A stretch of 64,000 nucleotides of DNA from DATBAX01 sp963762965 (GTDB lineage: Bacteria > Acidobacteriota > Terriglobia > Terriglobales > Acidobacteriaceae). Each line of letters begins with the position of its first letter. Positions within the stretch are counted from its first letter, which is position 1. Made by a program: the position numbers and the translations under genes. Positions 58,515-64,000 of the stretch are shown one piece after another. The DNA is taken from NCBI GenBank assembly GCA_963762965.1, contig CAVXME010000001.1:1240001-1304000 (forward strand), read 5' to 3'. The notes below the pieces were generated by a model. It was not told the origin of the DNA and did not search any database. It was given only the letters and a program-made list of their open reading frames with translations.

Positions 58515-58854
58515 TCGGGAAGCACCTCAGGCGCTGAAGCGCGTTGTCAGAGGCAGACTTTTAACGCAGGCCTGAGAAGGCCTGCTCTAGCCAAAACCTG
58601 CTCCACCTAAAAGTTGAACCAACATCCCATAGTCTTCCATCTTGTCATTCCGAGCGCCAGCTTGGCTCAATCAAACCATTAGCCACGGATTTCCGCGGAT
58701 TCCCACGGACCATTGTCAGTGGTTACCCTCGATTACTTTCGTGCACACTTTTCGAAGTTTAGGACGCCCGCAAGTTTTCTGATCACCCACGTTCTCTCAA
58801 CAGGACAGAAAAGCCTCTCCCCACGACTTCTCGTCCAGAACAGGGGAACGAAAC
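58515..58854. other. Intergenic region with repeats
   Basis: 340 bases with a REP-like element (58529-58590), a TGTCATTCCGAGCG piece (58635-58660) and a decamer repeat (58682-58708). No gene seen. Confidence 0.6.
58529..58590. repeat. REP-like element, GGCGCTGAAGCGCGTT type
   Basis: CAGGCGCTGAAGCGCGTTGTC followed by the hairpin GCAGGCCT-GAGA-AGGCCTGC. Confidence 0.7.
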
Positions 58855-60345
58855 ATGAAGAAACTGCTATTGATGGTGTGCTGCCTATGCGGGCTGGGAG
58901 TGGCACAAGACAAAGTTTCCGCCGATGCAAGCCAGCCGCCGGCATTGACCATTTACAACCAGAACTTTTTTGTGGCGCGGGAATATTTGCCGCTCGACTT
59001 GAAGGCCGGCGTGAACTATGTGAACTATGCGGGAATCGCCGCCCATCTGGAACCGGATTCGGTCATCCTGCGTGATCCCGCCGGGCGAACGCTCCAAATC
59101 CTCGAGCAAAATTACCGCAACGATCCTATCTCGCAAGAGTTGCTGCTTTCGCTTTACGAGGGCAAAACCATTGACTTCCAGATTTCTCCCGGCAATATTG
59201 TGCAGGGCAAAGTCATTCGCAGCGGGTACATTCCCAGCAGCTATTACGCGCAGGGTTATCAGCAGCCGGGCAACACTCAGCCCATCATCGAAGTGAATGG
59301 ACTGCTGCGCTTTGGATTGCCCGGAGAGCCGCAATTTCCCGCGCTCACCGCCGATTCCATCCTGAAGCCGACTTTGAGCTGGGCGCTGCAAACCAATGCG
59401 CCGGGGAAAATAGACGCGGAAATTTCCTACGTGAGCGGGGGCATGAACTGGCAGGCGGACTACAACCTGGTAATTTCCGACAACCCGAACGCCAAATCTG
59501 ATCTGCTTGACATGGTGGGTTGGATCACCATGAATAACCACAGTGGCAAGACTTTCGAAAATGCGCGCATCAAATTGATGGCGGGAGACGTCAACAAAAT
59601 CCAGGAGCCTACGATCAGTGGCCGGATGTACAAAGCTGCTGACATGGTTGCGGTGGGTGCCGCTATGGCTCCTGTAGTCCAGGAAAAATCGTTCGACGAA
59701 TTTCACTTATACACGCTGGAGCGGGCTACGACTCTGCGCGATCAGGAGACCAAGCAGGTGGAATTTGTACAGGCCATGGCCATCCATGGGCAACGGATTT
59801 ATGTTTACGATGGCGCTAAGGTGGACCAGTACGGCTATTACAATCCGGAGCAAATCCGGCAGGACGCCAGCTACGGCACACTTTCCAACTCCAAGATCTG
59901 GGTGATGGAGGAGTTCAAGAACGCGGACAGCAATCATCTGGGCATGCCGCTACCCAAGGGAAAGCTGCGTTTCTACCGCCGCAATACTGATGGCCAACTG
60001 GAATTCGTGGGCGAAAACACGATTGACCACACGCCCAAGGATGAGATGATCCGCGTCTCTACAGGCAATGCGTTTGATGTGGTGGGGGAACGCAAGCGCA
60101 CCAACTATCATGTGGACAGCAGTCAGCGCACCATGGATGAGTCGTTTGAGATCCGCGTTCGCAATCACAAGAAAGAGGCGGTGAACGTGCGCGTGGTCGA
60201 GCATCTGTATCGCTGGGTGAACTGGAAGTTGACTGAGCAATCACAGGACTCGAAGAAGATGGATGCGCAGACGGTGGAGTTCCCGGTTAGCGTCGCTCCC
60301 GATGGCGAGCAGGTGGTGACGTATACGGTGCATTATTCCTGGTAG
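58855..60345 (+). CDS. DUF4139 secreted protein
   Basis: 496 residues. Signal peptide MKKLLLMVCCLCGLGVAQ. The mature protein shows LTIYNQNFFVAREYLPLDLK, ISYVSGGMNWQADYNLVISD, LLDMVGWITMNNHSGKTFEN and the final VTYTVHYSW, all typical of DUF4139-containing proteins. Function of the family is not known; it has been linked loosely to envelope or mucoidy genes. Its own start has GGGGAACG before it. It stands apart from hpnH by 340 bases. Confidence 0.85.
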   Translation: MKKLLLMVCCLCGLGVAQDKVSADASQPPALTIYNQNFFVAREYLPLDLKAGVNYVNYAGIAAHLEPDSVILRDPAGRTLQILEQNYRNDPISQELLLSLYEGKTIDFQISPGNIVQGKVIRSGYIPSSYYAQGYQQPGNTQPIIEVNGLLRFGLPGEPQFPALTADSILKPTLSWALQTNAPGKIDAEISYVSGGMNWQADYNLVISDNPNAKSDLLDMVGWITMNNHSGKTFENARIKLMAGDVNKIQEPTISGRMYKAADMVAVGAAMAPVVQEKSFDEFHLYTLERATTLRDQETKQVEFVQAMAIHGQRIYVYDGAKVDQYGYYNPEQIRQDASYGTLSNSKIWVMEEFKNADSNHLGMPLPKGKLRFYRRNTDGQLEFVGENTIDHTPKDEMIRVSTGNAFDVVGERKRTNYHVDSSQRTMDESFEIRVRNHKKEAVNVRVVEHLYRWVNWKLTEQSQDSKKMDAQTVEFPVSVAPDGEQVVTYTVHYSW

Positions 60346-60401
60346 GAATTTTGCGAAGATGCCGCACTCAAAGTGCCGAAGTCGGAGTCGTCGGATAAGA
60401 C

Positions 60402-60469
60402 CGTAGGGATCCTTCGACTCCGCATGATCGTTCGCTTTGCGAACGATCATGCTGCGCACAGGATGACAA
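60402..60469. repeat. Variable-core palindromic repeat
   Basis: Ends CGTAGGGATCCTTCGACTCC and GCTGCGCACAGGATGACA, core ATGATCGTTCGCTTTGCGAACG. Confidence 0.8.
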
Positions 60470-60486
60470 ATGGGGTTTTTTAAAAA

Positions 60487-61443
60487 TTACGCTTGGTACT
60501 TTACCTCTGGATACACCCGGTCGAACACCAGCCACAGCAGCGCGATGAGCCCGAACAGTAGTACGCTGCCTTCGGGACCGGCGGATCCGCCGGTCAGCCA
60601 GCGCGCGCCGTGGAGGGAAGCCTTCAATAAGTGGCCGGGCGAAATCCCGCCGCTATCGGGCACCGAGTAAAGATAGCTCTCCGCCCAGTCCCAGGCGGCG
60701 TGGAAGCCCACGGCAAACCAGAGATTGCCGGTGCGGCGAAGGGTCAGGCAGAAGAAAAAGCCAATCGAAGCCGCGCCCAGAATGCCGGTCCAGTTCTCGC
60801 CGGGGTTGCCGAGGTGGAAAGCGCCGAATCCTATGGAGAGCAGGACAGCACTTGGCCAGAAGCCGACCATTTGAGTCAAAGTGAATTGGGTGTAGCCGCG
60901 GGAGAGAAATTCTTCATAGAAACCGACCAGGAGGAAGAGCACACCCCAGAAGGCGGCAAACTTCACGATGCGCAACCCGTGGAGCGAGAGGGTCCCAAAA
61001 TCAAAAACGCCCACGCCATGCAATCCCAGCATCAGCACTGTGATTGCGGCGATTCCCCACAGCATGCCAATCCATAACGACTTTCCGAACCCGCCGCGCA
61101 GCGGCAGGCCGTAGCTGGCAAACGGCCTGCCTTCGAGGCTGGCCAATACCAGCGCGGGAGCCACGGCCACCGGAACCAGGCCCACTTGGGCAAACATCTC
61201 AATCCAAAGCCCGTGCACCCCAAACTGCAACGCGTAGTGGGTGAGAACGCCGAGCAGCAGGTAAAGAGATCGCGCCATGGCCGCGTAAAGCAGGAGGCGC
61301 CATCCGGCGCGCAGGCCTTCCGGACCGATGAGCCACCAGTGCATCCGGTCGTCGAATGGCGAGAGTGCTCCGTGTTCGCTGCGAGGGCTTGGGGGAGCGC
61401 CATCCCCTTGGCCGACCAGCAGCGTTTGTGATTCATCGGTCAT
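60487..61443 (-). CDS. CPBP-family intramembrane protease
   Basis: 318 residues, about eight helices. Active-site motifs are FYEEFLSRGYTQF (EExxxR), GFGAFHLGNPGENW (His) and VGFHAAWDWAESYL. The N-terminal 45 residues are hydrophilic and may be a cytoplasmic extension. Related in type to the protein at 22118 but not a close copy. It reads towards the DUF4139 gene across a repeat and is divergent from the membrane-protein gene at 61540. Substrate unknown. Confidence 0.85.
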   Translation of the reverse strand: MTDESQTLLVGQGDGAPPSPRSEHGALSPFDDRMHWWLIGPEGLRAGWRLLLYAAMARSLYLLLGVLTHYALQFGVHGLWIEMFAQVGLVPVAVAPALVLASLEGRPFASYGLPLRGGFGKSLWIGMLWGIAAITVLMLGLHGVGVFDFGTLSLHGLRIVKFAAFWGVLFLLVGFYEEFLSRGYTQFTLTQMVGFWPSAVLLSIGFGAFHLGNPGENWTGILGAASIGFFFCLTLRRTGNLWFAVGFHAAWDWAESYLYSVPDSGGISPGHLLKASLHGARWLTGGSAGPEGSVLLFGLIALLWLVFDRVYPEVKYQA

Positions 61444-61539
61444 TGCAGTTTCAATGAACTCTTATCGGACGCGCTTTTCTGATCGACTCCCTGCATTTCC
61501 TGAATCGTCCCCGGACATGGTAAAACACGCTTTCCCCTC

Positions 61540-62775
61540 ATGGGCCAATTTTTTAGTCGCGAACGCTTCGGCAAGCCGCAAGTGCTGGCCGGGTTTTTGC
61601 TATTGATGTTCGCCGGGCAATGCGTCTGGTTGCTGGCTCGAGGCATACCGCAACTCACGGTGGAAAGCGGCGAATTCTTTCGGGTGCAGGAAGGTCTGGC
61701 GCAGTGGCAGGGAGAATCGGTCGCAGGGACGCCGTCCATGGCGCGGGCTGAAAGGGGAGAGATGGCCCCGCCGGAGGTGGAAAGCAACCAAGACTACGAT
61801 CCCAACCATTCCCCGCTGTGGTATTTGACGGCCTCCGCTCCCTTGCTGGGTTGGCAAGCCTCATCACAGGAAAGAGCGCTGCTCTATTGGACGTGGTTCC
61901 AACGGGTGCCCTGTTTAATATTTGGACTGCTGCTGGGTGCATCACTGTGGTATGTATCACGGCGTCTCTATGGAAACGCCGGCGGCTACATCGCGCTGGG
62001 TCTTTACTGCTTCTCGCCCGCCATGATTCACAGCAGCACGCTTTGGCTATTGCCGCCGGAGATGGGGGCTGCCTGGAGTGCGTTTGGCGCCGTCTTCACG
62101 GCCATTGCCGTGGCCCACACTTTGTATGCGCCGCGGGAAGTGGTGCTATGGAACTGGCGGAGAATTTTGCTGCTTGGGCTCTCCCTCGCACTGGCCATTG
62201 GCTCGCAGTTCTCGCTGATCGTTCTGGTTCCCCTTGCCCTCGCATTCATGCTTTACCTTGCGCCCACGCGATGGTGGGCTGCGCTGGCAATATGGGCGTC
62301 CGCCTGCGCGATTGCATTGGCGTTGCTCTTTGCCTCGTATTCGTTTCATTCCGGCATTTTCTGGCAAGGCATGCGTCATGCAAGTTTTCTGGGGATCACG
62401 GGAAAGGCTTTTGCCATGCCCGGAGCTTACAGGCAGGCCCTGTTCCACTTGGGACATAGCAGTCCGGCGCTCTTGCTCGCACTCCCTGCAACCCTCATTG
62501 CGTTTGCCGCGATGCCGCGGGCGCGATATTTTGGCAACATTGCCCCGTTGCTGGTAGCGCTGCTGTTTCTGGGGTTAGCCTTTGGCTCGCCGCATTATCC
62601 CGGCCTGGGATTCTGGCTGGTGGCAGCGCCCTTTCTGTTCGTGTTTGTGGCGGGCGTAGCTGCGGACTTGCTTGAAACCCGCCAGCGCGCCCTGGTGCAG
62701 GCTTGCATCTGGGGACTATTGATTGCCAATGCTCTCTGGAACTTGGCGGAACTGACGTATGCGGGGCGCGGATAA
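61540..62775 (+). CDS. Polytopic membrane protein, glycosyltransferase-C-like
   Basis: 411 residues with about nine to ten hydrophobic helices. After helix 1 (VLAGFLLLMFAGQCVWLLAR) comes a 60-residue soluble loop with EVESNQDYDPNHSPLWYLTA; an acidic residue after the first helix and a large loop are typical of GT-C (PMT/ArnT-like) transferases. The other helices include YIALGLYCFSPAMIHSSTLW and LVALLFLGLAFG. I recognise no exact family, so the enzyme class is only a suggestion. It starts 97 bases from the divergent CPBP gene. Confidence 0.6.
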   Translation: MGQFFSRERFGKPQVLAGFLLLMFAGQCVWLLARGIPQLTVESGEFFRVQEGLAQWQGESVAGTPSMARAERGEMAPPEVESNQDYDPNHSPLWYLTASAPLLGWQASSQERALLYWTWFQRVPCLIFGLLLGASLWYVSRRLYGNAGGYIALGLYCFSPAMIHSSTLWLLPPEMGAAWSAFGAVFTAIAVAHTLYAPREVVLWNWRRILLLGLSLALAIGSQFSLIVLVPLALAFMLYLAPTRWWAALAIWASACAIALALLFASYSFHSGIFWQGMRHASFLGITGKAFAMPGAYRQALFHLGHSSPALLLALPATLIAFAAMPRARYFGNIAPLLVALLFLGLAFGSPHYPGLGFWLVAAPFLFVFVAGVAADLLETRQRALVQACIWGLLIANALWNLAELTYAGRG

Positions 62776-62933
62776 ACGAATGTAATCCGGAGCTGATTAC
62801 GGGTCGTTTTCAGGCCATGATTGCCGTGGCTTAGCGGGGCCCTAAATATCTGGTAAAGACTTGTAAAGTCTGCAACTTCAGTCCCTCTGGCACGTTCTAA
62901 TCGGTAGAATAGCCATTAGAAAGAGGGCGCGCC

Positions 62934-63695
62934 ATGGTCCTGAAACAGGAGTATGATTCGCGGGTGCGGCGGCTGAATCCAGCCACGGTAGCGGTTCTTG
63001 CACTGGTCTTCACCATCCCAGGGGCGCAGGCGCAACTGAACGGCGGGCCGCCTTCGGTGACGTCGAACGGTTTTGGCGGGTCGAGTGGATCGCGGGGAAC
63101 GCCTGCCAGCGTCACTTCTCCCGGGTTCGGTGCGCAGCGCAATTACGCCCAGCCTCCCACCGTGACCTCACCCCGTTTTTCCAGTAACAATCGAGTATTC
63201 ACGACCCAACCGGCCCAATCTTCGCACCATCCACATCATGATGGGCTTCATCATCCACGGGGCGGCGACGTGTACGCGGTGCCCTATTCTTATCCCTACG
63301 CCTACGGTGTAGCTGAGCCTGCGGTGGATGACTCGACTTCGGCCAACGACAATGACGAAGAGGAATACCAGGGAGGCCCAACCATCTTTGACCGGCGAGG
63401 TCCGGGAACCAGACTTTCAACGGAAGACCGGCAAGCTGACGAAAGTCCGGCACCGGCCACGACGCCAGCCCAGGACGAAACCGTTTCGAATCAGCCCGAC
63501 ACCGTACTGGTTTTCAAAGATGGACATCAACTCGAGGTCGCAAACTACGCCATCGTGGGCACTACGCTTTTCGATTTAAGCGAAGGACGCAGTCACAAGA
63601 TTCCGCTCTCGGAATTGAACCTGACCGCGACCGCGAAGGAGAATGATGATCGTGGAGTCGACTTCCAGCTTCCCTCAGGTTCGCAAGCCAACTAG
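62934..63695 (+). CDS. Secreted repeat protein of unknown function
   Basis: 253 residues. Hydrophobic signal-like segment TVAVLALVFTIPGAQA preceded by a charged start. Three imperfect units follow: PPSVTSNGFGG, PASVTSPGFGA, PPTVTSPRFSS (about residues 39-85). Then a His/Tyr-rich part (HHPHHDGLHHPRG) with DDSTSANDNDEEEYQ, and a C-terminal domain with VLVFKDGHQLEVANYAIVGT and SHKIPLSELNLTAT, which resembles a small beta-rich domain. No family recognised. It lies upstream of the probable gyrA, same direction. Confidence 0.6.
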   Translation: MVLKQEYDSRVRRLNPATVAVLALVFTIPGAQAQLNGGPPSVTSNGFGGSSGSRGTPASVTSPGFGAQRNYAQPPTVTSPRFSSNNRVFTTQPAQSSHHPHHDGLHHPRGGDVYAVPYSYPYAYGVAEPAVDDSTSANDNDEEEYQGGPTIFDRRGPGTRLSTEDRQADESPAPATTPAQDETVSNQPDTVLVFKDGHQLEVANYAIVGTTLFDLSEGRSHKIPLSELNLTATAKENDDRGVDFQLPSGSQAN

Positions 63696-63907
63696 CTCAA
63701 CGCTGGCCGGCAGGTCTCCGCGTTACTGGCGGTCGTTACTCCTGCGCCGCACCTAACCATTTGCAAGCCCCAAAATTCAGTCCAAAACTAACCAACTTTT
63801 ATACCCTCCCAGACCTCCAAAACCTGCTCAAAACATGCTATAATCCAAACATCTTTCCAGCGATTTAAGTTGCTGCTACATAAGTATTTAGCTCACTTTA
63901 AACCCTT

Positions 63908-64000
63908 ATGGCTGACGATCAGAATCCTGAACTTCCTTTAACTCCTCCACCTCCTGGCGAGGGCGGCAATCCTGGCGCTCTGAACATTCAGCCGGTGAAC
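63908..64000 (+). CDS. gyrA: Probable DNA gyrase subunit A, N-terminal fragment
   Basis: ATG 63908 opens MADDQNPELPLTPPPPGEGG, then NPGALNIQPVN at the window edge. Gyrase A proteins in this phylum typically begin with a short Pro-rich extension before an N-I-x-P-V-N-I-E-x-E-M-R-x-S-Y motif, so gyrA is likely, supported by gyrB nearby. The catalytic Tyr lies beyond the window, so this is inference from 31 residues. Confidence 0.5.
   Translation, partial: MADDQNPELPLTPPPPGEGGNPGALNIQPVN

Overview
The window looks like the replication-origin region of an Acidobacteriota chromosome, probably class Terriglobia. This is inferred from gene content and repeat style, not from a database match. Supporting signs are two receptor Ser/Thr kinases fused to TolB/WD40-like propellers, a TonB-dependent receptor with a carboxypeptidase-regulatory-like domain, a hopanoid gene (hpnH), moderately high GC, and very many short palindromic or tandem repeats between genes. 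I saw no rRNA, tRNA, CRISPR array, transposase or prophage gene.

Layout. 1-9.9 kb: the end of an S9 peptidase, an RNase HI with an added tail, an FAH-family enzyme, a FnIII lipoprotein, a class III aminotransferase, hslV-hslU and aconitase. 10.2-14.3 kb is accessory: a TIGR02391-like/DUF5343-like pair, a secreted C70-like papain-fold protease, two addiction-module antitoxins (one followed by a frameshifted ParE-like toxin), a DinB-fold protein, and a frameshifted small membrane protein behind an atypical NRAMP transporter. 16.5-19.8 kb: parB, parA, four perfect parS sites and rsmG. 19.8-25.1 kb: an arsenic island (arsR divergent from arsI, arsC and an aquaporin), a CPBP protease, an HxlR/azoreductase divergent pair with a nested operator, and a cold-shock gene. 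25.2-34.5 kb: a kinase-propeller protein, a STAS protein, VKOR, a SCO1/CusF-like fusion, a TonB receptor, a Cys-rich secreted protein, DoxX, a Mpo1-like protein and a YqjF-like protein. 34.5-41.3 kb: an EF-G-like GTPase, a damaged VapBC pair with a perfect operator, a frameshifted MBL hydrolase, ruvB-ruvA and a membrane metallophosphoesterase. 41.3-49.4 kb is the origin core: mnmE, jag, yidC, yidD, rnpA and rpmH leftwards, dnaA and dnaN rightwards. 49.6-64 kb: mscL, TonB-like and secreted proteins, a second kinase-propeller, gyrB, hpnH with a translationally coupled small gene, a DUF4139 protein, a second CPBP protease, a multi-membrane protein, a secreted repeat protein and the probable start of gyrA.

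The conserved gene block that in many bacteria runs rpmH-rnpA-yidC-jag-mnmE-(mnmG)-rsmG-parA-parB is split here: about 21 kb of metal-resistance, kinase, redox and toxin-antitoxin genes lie between mnmE and rsmG, and mnmG is absent from the window.

The most unusual signal is the repeat population. Heptanucleotide tandem repeats of at least three classes sit at gene borders, and one class lies twice inside rsmG, in frame, encoding NDQRPT(A/T)ND. A separate 99-bp palindromic element lies in frame inside mnmE and adds about 33 residues. A further family keeps constant ends while its central palindrome differs from copy to copy. Four genes carry apparent single-base frameshifts, which may be real decay or sequencing/assembly error.
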